From the NCBI GenBank assembly GCA_027488985.1, contig JAIYAR010000003.1, positions 186,001 through 250,000 of the forward strand: a DNA stretch of 64,000 nt. Reading direction: 5' to 3'. Position numbers and translations under genes: made by a program. The first letter of the stretch is position 1. Every line of letters begins with the position of its first letter. Shown here one piece after another: positions 10,110 to 18,616 of this stretch. The notes under the pieces are model-generated. The model ran no database searches, had not been told where the DNA came from, and was given only the letters and a program-made list of their open reading frames with translations. The DNA is from Comamonadaceae bacterium (GTDB taxonomy: Bacteria; Pseudomonadota; Gammaproteobacteria; Burkholderiales; Burkholderiaceae_C).

Positions 10110-12230
10110 TTACTCCTTGCGGGCTAACATGCGGCGTTTCAAGTGGTCGAATTCCTTGTCGACATCCATGGTTTTTCTGTTGGTCGATAGCGCCATCGTG
10201 GCTGACGTCGCGCCTCCTCGCGCTTCCGCGGGCTCCAACCATATCCACAATCGGCGCTCTCGCACGTACAACATAGCAAAGACCCCGAAAATCAAAAGTG
10301 CACACCCCAGGTAGACCACTGTTTTGCCGGGTGCACGCGCCACTTGGAACACACTGGCTTGCACCTGCGTAAAGTCGGTCAAGGAAAGCACAAAAGGAGC
10401 TGGATACAAGGGTACATCACTAAGCGCAAGAACAGCCTGCGTCATGAAGTTTTGCGTTGCACCATCAGTCGGCAGAGGTTTCAGGCCCGCTTTTTCCCTG
10501 CCCAACTGGGCCAACTCAAAAAGCACCCCATTCAAAATACGCACCAAAACTTCCCCGGCCTTGCTGCGCTCCGCCTCAGGAACATTGGCCTCAATGAAAT
10601 CAGAGATGGCCTGCAAACCCGCCGTCTTGCCGCTGGAGCCAGCAAACAAAGTCAGTGCACGGCCGGCAGAACCCTCCAGCTGAGCCGTGAGATCAGGACG
10701 TTTGGCGTCGATGGCCTTGGCGGAGTAGCGCTTCACGGCTTCAGCGCGCAACACAGGATCTGCCAAAGCACGGCTTAGCTGCAAAAATCCTTCCAAACTT
10801 CCTTCGGCATCGGCTGGAACACGTAAATACCGGAAGGACTCGGAAGGACTTTCACGCATACCGAGCAGGAATACGGGCGTGCCATCGCCCAAGTCCACAG
10901 GAACCATGTAATTGTTGAACTCACGCGCCTGCCCGGCCTTGTCGCGAAGCTTGTAGCTGAAGCTTGGGCCGATGTTGCGAAGATTTTTGCCTTCCTTGGT
11001 TTTGTTGGCGGCACCCATCTGGGCCTCAAGCGCAGAGCGCAAGTCCACCCCCCTCACATCTGTTTTCGACCCCACATCCGCACTCAAATTTTCGACATTG
11101 ATAACACGCAATCCGGTGTACTCCACAACGAGTTCATCAGCTTGCTTCAAAGTATCAGCAGTAACCACACTGCTTCCGCCGACGATACCCCGCAGGTCGA
11201 AAGCCGCGCCGTTTGCCCGCAACGGAAGTGCTTTGAAGGTCAATGCAGAACCCCCGTCGTCGAAACTAGACTGGTAAATTTCGATACCTTTGTAGCTAGC
11301 CGGGTGGTTCACCTCAACACGTGCGGTCGTTTTTTCGCCGGTTTCCTTGTCGTGAATCACAATGTCACTGGCAAACAACTTGGGCATGCCGGTGGAGTAG
11401 TACTCGACAATGAACTTTTTCAGCTCGATCGCAAACGGCAATTCCTGCAACAAAATGCCGTCCGACTGATTGAGGATTGCAGTGCTCGACTGAGTCCCTT
11501 CCGCAACCATCAGATTCCCCCGGAATGTAGGGTTACGCTCGCTGAGCCGGTGGGTGTCTGGCACATCGGCAATCAGCCCGCCCCCTTTGAACGGTGATTT
11601 GTCGGCAAACAGCATTTGCGCACGGACCACCAGATCGCCATCCAGCAATCCACCGAGACACACCAGCACAATGGCGCTATGGGCCGCGATGTATCCCAGC
11701 TTGTTGGCGGCGCCGGCCTTGGCAGCCAACATCCACCCAGTGCCCCGTGTGGTTTCGCGCGACTGCAATTTGACCTTCCAACCCCCACTTACCAAAAGCG
11801 CCCCGAGGCGGCGGGCGGCGTCGCCGGGCATGTCGTCCAAGGTGCCTTGCGCTTTGTGGCTGAACGCCTTCAGACTTTGCTCACGGATGTTTTCCTTGTA
11901 GGACCGCAGATCAACCAATATCTTGGGCGCATTGCGAGCCACACACAGGGAAGTGCTGAGCACCAGAAACGCCAAGATCAGCAAAAACCACCAGGCACTG
12001 TAGACATTGAAGAGACTGGCACGCTGAAACACTTCAGCCCAGAAAGGTCCGAACTGATTGACATAGTTGCCAAAAGGCTCATGCTGCTTGAGCACCGTTC
12101 CGATAATCGAAGCGATGCAAATCACCGTCAAAAGTGCGATGGCAAAGCGCATGGAAGACAGAAGCTCCACCGCGGAACGCCACACCTTGGACCCCGTGCT
12201 TAACTCAATGCCTTGGGTTGAAACTGTCAT
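10110..12230 (-). CDS. resB: ResB-type cytochrome c biogenesis protein (system II)
   Basis: I place the start at the ATG at 12230 (706 residues), not at an in-frame TTG 12 bases upstream. The protein has N-terminal membrane segments, a large periplasmic region and a last membrane segment before a cytoplasmic tail. The N-terminal S-S-M-R-F-A-I-A-L-L and G-T-V-L-K-Q blocks are typical of ResB. It acts with the adjacent ccsA product in covalent heme attachment to c-type cytochromes, such as the cytochrome c4 encoded next upstream. Confidence 0.93.
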   Translation of the reverse strand: MTVSTQGIELSTGSKVWRSAVELLSSMRFAIALLTVICIASIIGTVLKQHEPFGNYVNQFGPFWAEVFQRASLFNVYSAWWFLLILAFLVLSTSLCVARNAPKILVDLRSYKENIREQSLKAFSHKAQGTLDDMPGDAARRLGALLVSGGWKVKLQSRETTRGTGWMLAAKAGAANKLGYIAAHSAIVLVCLGGLLDGDLVVRAQMLFADKSPFKGGGLIADVPDTHRLSERNPTFRGNLMVAEGTQSSTAILNQSDGILLQELPFAIELKKFIVEYYSTGMPKLFASDIVIHDKETGEKTTARVEVNHPASYKGIEIYQSSFDDGGSALTFKALPLRANGAAFDLRGIVGGSSVVTADTLKQADELVVEYTGLRVINVENLSADVGSKTDVRGVDLRSALEAQMGAANKTKEGKNLRNIGPSFSYKLRDKAGQAREFNNYMVPVDLGDGTPVFLLGMRESPSESFRYLRVPADAEGSLEGFLQLSRALADPVLRAEAVKRYSAKAIDAKRPDLTAQLEGSAGRALTLFAGSSGKTAGLQAISDFIEANVPEAERSKAGEVLVRILNGVLFELAQLGREKAGLKPLPTDGATQNFMTQAVLALSDVPLYPAPFVLSLTDFTQVQASVFQVARAPGKTVVYLGCALLIFGVFAMLYVRERRLWIWLEPAEARGGATSATMALSTNRKTMDVDKEFDHLKRRMLARKE

Positions 12231-12244
12231 GAGGGAAAACAATC

Positions 12245-12279
12245 AAAAAAAAAGCGGGCCATCCAGCTGATGGTCCCGC
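12245..12279 (-). terminator. Rho-independent terminator after the cytochrome c4 gene
   Basis: Read on the minus strand, a GC-rich stem (GCGGGACCATC pairing with GATGGCCCGC, one bulged base) closes a short AGCTG loop at 12254-12279 and is followed by nine T residues. It lies between the cytochrome c4 gene and resB and separates the two transcription units. Confidence 0.85.
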
Positions 12280-12336
12280 CTGTTGGGTTGTCTGCGCTGT
12301 CTTTGGTTCCCTCGAGAACCTCAGAAAGCCGACGCT

Positions 12337-12975
12337 TTAACGGAGCCCGGCGATGTAGTCGGATACCGCCTTGATTTCGCGGTCATTCAGTTTGGCAGCG
12401 ACTTGAGTCATTTGCAGGTTGTTCTTACGGACACCGTCTCGGAACGCGGTCAACTGGGCCACAGAATAATCGGCATGTTGTCCACCCAGACGAGGATACT
12501 GGGAAGGAATACCAGCACCATTCGGGCTGTGGCATCCCGCGCATGCAGGAACTTGCCGGTCAGCGATACCGCCACGGTAGATGCGCTCGCCCAAAGAAAC
12601 CAATTCTTTATCCTTGGCGAAGCCGGGCTTTGCTTTTTTGCTGGCAAGCCAGAAAGAGATGTTTTTCATGTCGTCATCGCTCAGTGCGGAGGCGAATCCC
12701 TTCATCACCGCGTTATTGCGCTTGTCCGACTTGAATTCTTGCAACTGCTTAACCAGGTATTCCGGGTGCTGTTGCGCAAGTTTGGGGTTCGCTGCGATGG
12801 CGGAATTGCCATCTGCGCCGTGGCAGGCCGCGCACACTGCGCCGAAGCTTGCTTCACCCTTGGCCAGATCCGGCTTTGCAACCGCAGCAGCCTCTTTTTT
12901 CGGCTCTTCCGCAAAGGAAGAAACAGCGAGCGTAGCCACGGAGGCTGCGATGATCAATTGAGCAATCAACTTCAT
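12337..12975 (-). CDS. Cytochrome c4, diheme periplasmic electron carrier
   Basis: The 212-residue protein has a Sec signal peptide ending near F-A-E at residue 22 and two class I cytochrome c domains. The heme-binding motifs are C-A-A-C-H (residues 48-52) and C-A-G-C-H (145-149). The length and tandem layout match cytochrome c4, which carries electrons from the bc1 complex to terminal oxidases. Its position directly upstream of the heme-attachment genes fits the need for maturation by that system. It is ended by its own terminator. Confidence 0.94.
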   Translation of the reverse strand: MKLIAQLIIAASVATLAVSSFAEEPKKEAAAVAKPDLAKGEASFGAVCAACHGADGNSAIAANPKLAQQHPEYLVKQLQEFKSDKRNNAVMKGFASALSDDDMKNISFWLASKKAKPGFAKDKELVSLGERIYRGGIADRQVPACAGCHSPNGAGIPSQYPRLGGQHADYSVAQLTAFRDGVRKNNLQMTQVAAKLNDREIKAVSDYIAGLR

Positions 12976-13045
12976 AGGGATGTTGTGTCTGGTGAGCGAA
13001 ACAGCGCCATTCTACAATGCAGCTCTGGGTTTACCTTCTAAATCA

Positions 13046-13780
13046 ATGACCACAACACAAAACCCAAAGGGCGCAGCCCCTTCCAAGACAACGACGGCAC
13101 CCCCCGAGAAAAGCGCTGCCACGATCGCACTAGGCTGGTTGCACACCGCCCGATTCCTGACAACGGCCCCCCAACTACACTTCCTGCCAGAGCTGGATGT
13201 GCCTGAAATTGCCTTTGTCGGACGCTCCAATGCGGGCAAATCGACCTGCATCAACACACTGACCCAGCAAAAGCAACTGGCATTTGCCTCCAAAAAGCCC
13301 GGGCGCACCCAGCACATCAACTTGTTTGCTTTGGGAAAGCAAGGCGCCACAGACGCAGTACTGACCGATTTGCCGGGCTACGGCTACGCCGCCGTTCCCA
13401 AGCAGGACAAGATCCGTTGGCAACAAGTGATGGCCAACTACCTGGTGACCCGCAAAAATCTCAAAGCTATCGTACTGATGTGCGATCCCCGCCATGGCAT
13501 GACCGAATTGGATGAAATCTTGCTGGATGTGATCCGCCCACGGGTGGAAGAGGGTTTGAAGTTCCTGGTCATCTTGACCAAGGCGGACAAGCTGACGCGC
13601 ACAGAAGGCGCAAAAGTGTTGTCCATTACGAAGTTGCAAGCTGGCGGGGGAGAAGTTCGCTTGTTTTCGGCGACCAAACGTACCGGCATCGATGAAGTGG
13701 CAACTCTGCTGTGGGACTGGGCGCACCCCAACACTCCTGCGCTGGAATCACCGGCCGCTCCGGCCATTGACGTTCAATAA
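13046..13780 (+). CDS. engB: EngB (YihA), ribosome-biogenesis GTPase
   Basis: The 244-residue TRAFAC GTPase has G1 G-R-S-N-A-G-K-S (59-66), G3 D-L-P-G-Y-G (108-113) and G4 T-K-A-D (178-181). EngB is essential for maturation of the 50S subunit. The ATG at 13046 is preferred; an upstream in-frame ATG at 12980 would add 22 poorly conserved residues. The N-terminal 25 residues are rich in threonine, alanine and proline and precede the conserved domain. The 3' end overlaps the convergent acyltransferase gene by 7 bases. Confidence 0.95.
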   Translation: MTTTQNPKGAAPSKTTTAPPEKSAATIALGWLHTARFLTTAPQLHFLPELDVPEIAFVGRSNAGKSTCINTLTQQKQLAFASKKPGRTQHINLFALGKQGATDAVLTDLPGYGYAAVPKQDKIRWQQVMANYLVTRKNLKAIVLMCDPRHGMTELDEILLDVIRPRVEEGLKFLVILTKADKLTRTEGAKVLSITKLQAGGGEVRLFSATKRTGIDEVATLLWDWAHPNTPALESPAAPAIDVQ

Positions 13781-14634
13781 GGCGGCGTCATTCCAGCGGG
13801 CTGGTCCTTGAAGCGCTTGTGTACCCAGTAGTACTGCTCAGGCATCGCATCGATATAGGTTTGCAGCGTACGGTTCATGCGGGCAGTGTCCGCTTCCAAG
13901 TCCCCGCTTGGAAAGTCAACCCAGGCGGGAAGCACCTCAACGTCATACCCAGCCGAAGTGAGTCGACAAATAATGGGCACCACCTTCGCGCGCGACAAGC
14001 GGGCAAAACGTGACAAAGAAGGAACTGTCGCAGCGGGGCGACCATAGAACGGCACAAAAACCGACTCCTCCGGGCCGAAATTCATATCGGGCAACAGATA
14101 CAGCGGGTCCCCCGCTTTCAATCCGGCAATGATGGGCTTCACACCTTCAATCCGGCCGAATAGGCGCCCGCCCAGACGCTGGCGACCGGACAGTATCCAG
14201 GCATCTGCAACCTTGTTGGCTTGGTCGGTGTAGATGGTTGTGAAACTGCGGTTAACCTGCTGTGTGAGTGTCGTCCACCCGGCATCCAGCCCGACGAAGT
14301 GCGGCGCAAATAAAACAGTAGGCGCATCGCCTGCCAGCTCATCCAAGGCGCCTGACAAGTGCAAGCGCTTCCTCAGCAGCTCGGGGTCCGCATGCCATAA
14401 CCAGCCCCTGTCCAGCCACGCTTGGGCAAATGCGATGAAGGCACGTACGGATTGCCTGCGCCGGTAAGCGCGCGACCAATCCGGGAAGCAAATCGAGAGA
14501 TTGATATCCACCACACGGCGCCGTGATGCGACCAGCAGATACAAAGCCCAACCGAGCATGACCCCCAGCCCCCGGAGCAGGGGCAGCGGCAAGCGGCCCA
14601 GCAACTCAATGCAACGCAAAATCCAACGACTCAT
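13774..14634 (-). CDS. LpxL/HtrB-type lysophospholipid or lipid A acyltransferase (HX4D type)
   Basis: The 286-residue protein has an N-terminal hydrophobic anchor (about residues 15-38) and the acyltransferase catalytic motif H112-F-V-G-L-D117. The family transfers secondary acyl chains to Kdo2-lipid IVA or to lysophospholipids at the inner face of the inner membrane. It lies 2 bases after a second family member with an HX4E motif; the two are only distantly alike and probably have different acyl or acceptor preference. Which is the lauroyl transferase cannot be settled from sequence alone. Confidence 0.88.
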   Translation of the reverse strand: MSRWILRCIELLGRLPLPLLRGLGVMLGWALYLLVASRRRVVDINLSICFPDWSRAYRRRQSVRAFIAFAQAWLDRGWLWHADPELLRKRLHLSGALDELAGDAPTVLFAPHFVGLDAGWTTLTQQVNRSFTTIYTDQANKVADAWILSGRQRLGGRLFGRIEGVKPIIAGLKAGDPLYLLPDMNFGPEESVFVPFYGRPAATVPSLSRFARLSRAKVVPIICRLTSAGYDVEVLPAWVDFPSGDLEADTARMNRTLQTYIDAMPEQYYWVHKRFKDQPAGMTPPY

Positions 14635-14636
14635 TC

Positions 14637-15491
14637 TTAACGACTTTCCTGTCCGGCCACAACATCCGGCCGTCGGGGTTGTTTATAGCGCGCGTAGCCC
14701 CATAGATATTGAGAAGGCAGCTCCCTGATGACTTGCTCCATGGCCGCATTGATTTGGGCGGTGGCGTCGGTCAAGTCCCGTGACAGCGAAGCATCGTAGG
14801 GTCGCACGCAGACTTTGTAACCCTCGCCCCCCCGCAGTCGCTCACCCCATGCCAAGACCAGCCGGGCACCCGTTTGCTGGGCCAGCCGGGAGGCCAAGGT
14901 CATGGTGTACGCATCGCGTCCAAAAAATGGAACCCAAGCCCCCTGCCCATCCGGGGGAACTTGATCCGGCAACAAGCCCACACATTGGCCCGAGCGCAAG
15001 GCTTTGATCAGTTGCTTTACACCTGCAAGGTTGGCCGGTGCAGTCTGCAAACCGGGCCGTGCACGGCTAGCCTCAATGATCCGGCGTAGCCACACTTGAC
15101 GGGCAGGCCTGTACAGCACCGTCATGGCCGCGCCAGATGCGCCGAAACGGCTCGCATAAGCCTGCGCGGTCACCTCAAAACTACCCAAATGAGGCGTCAA
15201 AAAAATGATACCGCGTTGCTCAGCCAGCGCTTGCTCGATGTGCCCGGCACCATCCCACTCTACCGGTACCGGGTCTCCCAGCCACAGCCGGGGCAGCTCC
15301 ATCACCATCTGACCGGCTGCCGCAATGGCCTCGCGCTGGTCCAGCTCCGGGATTCCTGCCTGGCGGGCGTGATCCTGCAGGCGATTGCGGTAGTCCGGGG
15401 ACAGGGCGTAGACCAGCCAGCCGCACCCAGACCCCAGACGGTGCAACAACCACAAGGGCCAACGGGACAGGAATTGAAATACGAAGGCCAT
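14637..15491 (-). CDS. LpxL/HtrB-type lipid A acyltransferase (HX4E type)
   Basis: The 284-residue member of the LpxL/LpxM acyltransferase family has the catalytic pair H101-L-G-S-F-E106, the glutamate form usual for LpxL and LpxM. A hydrophobic N-terminus provides membrane association. It probably adds a secondary acyl chain to lipid A. It is the promoter-proximal gene of a two-acyltransferase operon and is divergent from metK, an arrangement I recall from other Burkholderiales. Confidence 0.88.
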   Translation of the reverse strand: MAFVFQFLSRWPLWLLHRLGSGCGWLVYALSPDYRNRLQDHARQAGIPELDQREAIAAAGQMVMELPRLWLGDPVPVEWDGAGHIEQALAEQRGIIFLTPHLGSFEVTAQAYASRFGASGAAMTVLYRPARQVWLRRIIEASRARPGLQTAPANLAGVKQLIKALRSGQCVGLLPDQVPPDGQGAWVPFFGRDAYTMTLASRLAQQTGARLVLAWGERLRGGEGYKVCVRPYDASLSRDLTDATAQINAAMEQVIRELPSQYLWGYARYKQPRRPDVVAGQESR

Positions 15492-15672
15492 GGGTGGGCT
15501 AAAATCCTCTACGTCACCGAGTTATAGAACTACTTGCAGGGTGACTTCACAGGGGCAACTGATCAAAAAGAAGCCATTGTGCCTCGCCGATTCCGGCGAA
15601 TCTGCTAAAGCGTTCGCTGAAGGCTCCAAAGCTCAAGCAACGCGTCTTGATGTTTATTTTTGGAGAACTACT
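15492..15672 (+). promoter_or_regulatory. metK leader region with potential RNA structure
   Basis: The 181-bp region between the divergent acyltransferase gene and metK contains an outer stem GTCACC (15513-15518)/GGTGAC (15540-15545) and a 5-bp hairpin CGCCG-ATTC-CGGCG (15585-15598). A ribosome-binding site GGAGAA sits just before the metK ATG. I see no match to a named SAM or SAH riboswitch class, so a regulatory leader is only a possibility. Confidence 0.35.
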
Positions 15673-16857
15673 ATGGCGAACGACTTCCTCTTTACCTCTG
15701 AATCCGTGTCTGAAGGTCACCCAGACAAGGTGGCTGACCAGATTTCCGATGCGATTCTGGATGCCATTTTCAAGCAAGACCCCCGCTCCCGCGTGGCAGC
15801 AGAGACTCTGACCAACACAGGTCTGGTGGTTCTTGCCGGTGAAATCACCACCAATGCGCATGTGGACTACATCCAAGTCGCGCGTGACACCATCAAACGC
15901 ATCGGCTACGACAACACCGACTACGGCATCGACTACAAGGGTTGCGCTGTGCTGGTAGCCTACGACAAGCAGTCCAACGACATCGCCCAGGGCGTGGACC
16001 ACGCCTCCGACGACCACCTCAACATCGGTGCTGGCGACCAGGGACTGATGTTCGGCTACGCCTGCGACGAAACGCCCGAGCTGATGCCCGCCCCCATCTA
16101 TTACGCCCACCGCCTGGTGGAGCGCCAGGCGCAGCTGCGCAAAGACGGCCGCCTGCCCTTCCTGCGCCCCGACGCAAAGAGCCAGGTGACCATGCGCTAT
16201 GTGGATGGAAAGCCCCACAGCATCGACACTGTGGTTCTTTCTACTCAGCACCACCCCGACCAGTCCGAAACCCAGCACAAGATGAAGGCCTCGTTCACCG
16301 AAGCGATCATTGAAGAAATCATCAAGCCCGTGCTGCCCAAAGAGTGGCTGCAGAACACCCGCTACCTGATCAACCCCACCGGCCGCTTCGTGATCGGTGG
16401 ACCCCAAGGCGATTGCGGCCTGACCGGACGCAAAATCATTGTGGACACCTACGGTGGCGCTTGCCCCCACGGCGGTGGCGCCTTCTCCGGCAAAGACCCG
16501 TCCAAGGTCGACCGCTCTGCCGCATACGCTGCGCGTTACGTGGCCAAAAACATCGTGAAAGCCGGTTTGGCCAAGCAGTGCCAGATTCAAGTGGCCTACG
16601 CCATCGGCGTTGCCAAGCCCATGAACGTGACCGTGTACACCGAAGGCACTGGTGTCATCCCTGACGACCAGATTGCCGCCTTGGTGAACGAGCACTTCGA
16701 CTTGCGCCCCAAGGGCATCATCCAGATGCTGGACCTGCTGCGCCCCATCTATGAAAAGACCGCGGCGTACGGCCACTTCGGCCGCGAAGAGCCTGAATTT
16801 ACCTGGGAGCGCACCGACAAGGCAGCAGCCCTGCGCGCCGCTGCCGGCCTGAAGTAA
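15673..16857 (+). CDS. metK: S-adenosylmethionine synthetase
   Basis: The 394-residue enzyme makes SAM from methionine and ATP. Signatures seen: the N-terminal [10 protein letters not shown], the G-A-G-D-Q-G-x-M-F-G-Y loop and the C-terminal [16 protein letters not shown] block. The reading frame stays open for 183 bases upstream, but the ATG at 15673 has a good ribosome-binding site and begins the conserved [11 protein letters not shown] sequence. Codon use is strongly biased, as expected for a highly expressed gene. Confidence 0.98.
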   Translation: MANDFLFTSESVSEGHPDKVADQISDAILDAIFKQDPRSRVAAETLTNTGLVVLAGEITTNAHVDYIQVARDTIKRIGYDNTDYGIDYKGCAVLVAYDKQSNDIAQGVDHASDDHLNIGAGDQGLMFGYACDETPELMPAPIYYAHRLVERQAQLRKDGRLPFLRPDAKSQVTMRYVDGKPHSIDTVVLSTQHHPDQSETQHKMKASFTEAIIEEIIKPVLPKEWLQNTRYLINPTGRFVIGGPQGDCGLTGRKIIVDTYGGACPHGGGAFSGKDPSKVDRSAAYAARYVAKNIVKAGLAKQCQIQVAYAIGVAKPMNVTVYTEGTGVIPDDQIAALVNEHFDLRPKGIIQMLDLLRPIYEKTAAYGHFGREEPEFTWERTDKAAALRAAAGLK

Positions 16858-16866
16858 TCACTGCCC

Positions 16867-18114
16867 ATGAACATCCAGACACAACGCTTCATTGATCGCT
16901 GGGCCGGCCAGCTGCTCTGCGGCGGAGTGTCTGCATGGGTGCGCTTGACGGGGCTGTTCGGCACACCGGCGCGCATGCCGGCAGAGCCGAAAAATATCCT
17001 GGTCATTTTGTTGTCTGAGATGGGCAGCATCGTGCTGGCGGGCCCGATGTTTGCGGAGCTGCGCCGCAAGTATCCGGGTGCGGCGATCCACATCCTGCAG
17101 CTCAAAAAGAACCAGGAAGTCTCCAAGCTCCTCTCGCTGACAGACGCAGACCACATGCATACGCTGGACGACAGTTCCGGCGGAGCGCTGATCTCGGATA
17201 TTTTGAAGGTCAGTCTGAAGTTCCGCAGCATCGGGCTGGATGCGGTGATCGACTGTGAACTGTTCTCCCGGGTGAGTGCCCTGCTGTCCTTCAGCACCGG
17301 TGCCCCGGTGCGCGTGGGTTTCACCCCCCACACGCAGGAAGGCCTGTACCGCGGCAGCTTCATCAACCACAGCATTCCGTACAACCCCTACCAGCACATC
17401 AGCAAGCAGTTTTTGTCGCTGGTGGATGCTTTAGATGCACCGGACAGCATGCCGCGCAACCGTGCCGCCGCTATCCGCAACACACCGGTCGATACCGAAC
17501 TTTCCGTCAAGTTCACCGATACCGAGCTGGAAACCTACCGCAGCAAGCTGGAGAGTGACCACCCTGTGACCCGCGAACGGCGCTTGGTGCTGGTCTATGC
17601 CGGCGGCGGCATCCTGCCAGAGCGGGCCTGGCCCGCAAATCACTATGCGCGTGTGGTGCAAGGCTTGTGCAATTCGGGCTACGCGGTGGGACTCATCGGT
17701 CTGAAAGACGACGCTGTACTTGCGCGTGATTTACAGGCGCAAGTCGGTGATGCGGCCTGCCTGAATCTCACCGGCTATACCAAAAGTATCCGCGAGCTGC
17801 TCATGCTCATGCACGCCAGTAGTCTGCTGATCACCAACGACGGCGGCCCCAGCCACTTCGCCACGGTCACCCCCATCCAGACCATGGTGTTCTTCGGGCC
17901 GGAGACTGGCAAGCTGTATGGCCCGCTGGGCCACCGCACCATCATTCTGGAGAGCGGCATTGCCTGTTCTCCTTGCCTGACTGCCTACAACCACCGCCTC
18001 ACCTTCTGTGACGGCGACAACCAGTGTCTCAAGCGCATCGCACCCGATCCGGTGCTGGACCAAGCACTGGCATTTTTGAATACTGCATCTGCCAGTGCAG
18101 AAGCCGCAGCATGA
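16867..18114 (+). CDS. Glycosyltransferase family 9 (heptosyltransferase-like) protein
   Basis: The 415-residue protein has the GT-B layout of ADP-heptose:LPS heptosyltransferases: an N-terminal L-S-E-M-G-S-I-V-L-A-G-P substrate loop (about residues 49-60) and a C-terminal T-N-D-G-G-P-S-H-F-A motif (about 319-328) for the nucleotide sugar. A C-terminal cysteine cluster (C-S-P-C and C-D-G-D-N-Q-C) is typical of some GT9 members. It overlaps the GtrA gene by 4 bases and heads a three-gene glycan cassette, so LPS core or another surface glycan is the likely target. The acceptor is unknown. Confidence 0.87.
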   Translation: MNIQTQRFIDRWAGQLLCGGVSAWVRLTGLFGTPARMPAEPKNILVILLSEMGSIVLAGPMFAELRRKYPGAAIHILQLKKNQEVSKLLSLTDADHMHTLDDSSGGALISDILKVSLKFRSIGLDAVIDCELFSRVSALLSFSTGAPVRVGFTPHTQEGLYRGSFINHSIPYNPYQHISKQFLSLVDALDAPDSMPRNRAAAIRNTPVDTELSVKFTDTELETYRSKLESDHPVTRERRLVLVYAGGGILPERAWPANHYARVVQGLCNSGYAVGLIGLKDDAVLARDLQAQVGDAACLNLTGYTKSIRELLMLMHASSLLITNDGGPSHFATVTPIQTMVFFGPETGKLYGPLGHRTIILESGIACSPCLTAYNHRLTFCDGDNQCLKRIAPDPVLDQALAFLNTASASAEAAA

Positions 18115-18593
18115 ACGCTGTGCAACGTTTGGTGCTCTGGGCACTCGGGCTGCTGGAGCGCTACCGCTACATCAAGTTCGGCATCGTCGGCGCGAGCGGA
18201 ACAGTGGTGAACCTAGCGGTATTGCACTTCGGGCATGAATACCTGTTCAACCACATTGAAGCGGGCTACAACAAGCCCTATTTCTCGCTGGCTCTGGCCA
18301 TTGCACTGGCCACCCTGAATAACTTCACCTGGAACCGCCTGTGGACTTGGTCCGACCGGGTCAAGACTCTGGAGGCAGGCGAGGTGCAACCGGTGAGCCT
18401 GCGCCTGCTGGGTATGGAGTTCGGTCAGTACGTCACCGCCTCGGCATTCGGCAGTGGCATGCAATATGTGCTGACCTTGTTGCTGTCAGGCAGCATGGAC
18501 TACCGCATCGCCAACATCATCGCCATCGTGGCGGCCAGTGTCAGCAACTTTCTGGCGAACGACCGCTGGACCTTCAAACGCAAGCGTGACTAA
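18111..18593 (+). CDS. GtrA-family membrane protein (polyprenyl-sugar flippase-like)
   Basis: The 160-residue protein has four predicted membrane segments and the GtrA signatures K-F-G-I-V-G-A-S-G-T near the N-terminus and F-L-A-N-D-R-W-T-F at the C-terminus. GtrA proteins are thought to flip undecaprenyl-phosphate-linked sugars so that periplasmic GT-C glycosyltransferases can use them. That fits the GT39 gene immediately downstream. The ATG overlaps the GT9 stop (ATGA), favouring this start over a longer in-frame version. Confidence 0.88.
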   Translation: MNAVQRLVLWALGLLERYRYIKFGIVGASGTVVNLAVLHFGHEYLFNHIEAGYNKPYFSLALAIALATLNNFTWNRLWTWSDRVKTLEAGEVQPVSLRLLGMEFGQYVTASAFGSGMQYVLTLLLSGSMDYRIANIIAIVAASVSNFLANDRWTFKRKRD

Positions 18594-18616
18594 GCGCACC
18601 ACACCGGCTGAACTTT

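Noticed and set aside
15490..15672. In-frame upstream extension of metK to 15490
   Set aside because: The added residues are not part of the family and the ATG at 15673 has a proper ribosome-binding site.
15492..15672. Known SAM or SAH riboswitch before metK
   Set aside because: I could not find the conserved cores of the classes I know; kept only as a possible leader structure.
15547..16776. A 409-codon open frame antisense to metK
   Set aside because: metK is certain on the other strand; the valine/glycine-rich translation is typical of an antisense shadow.
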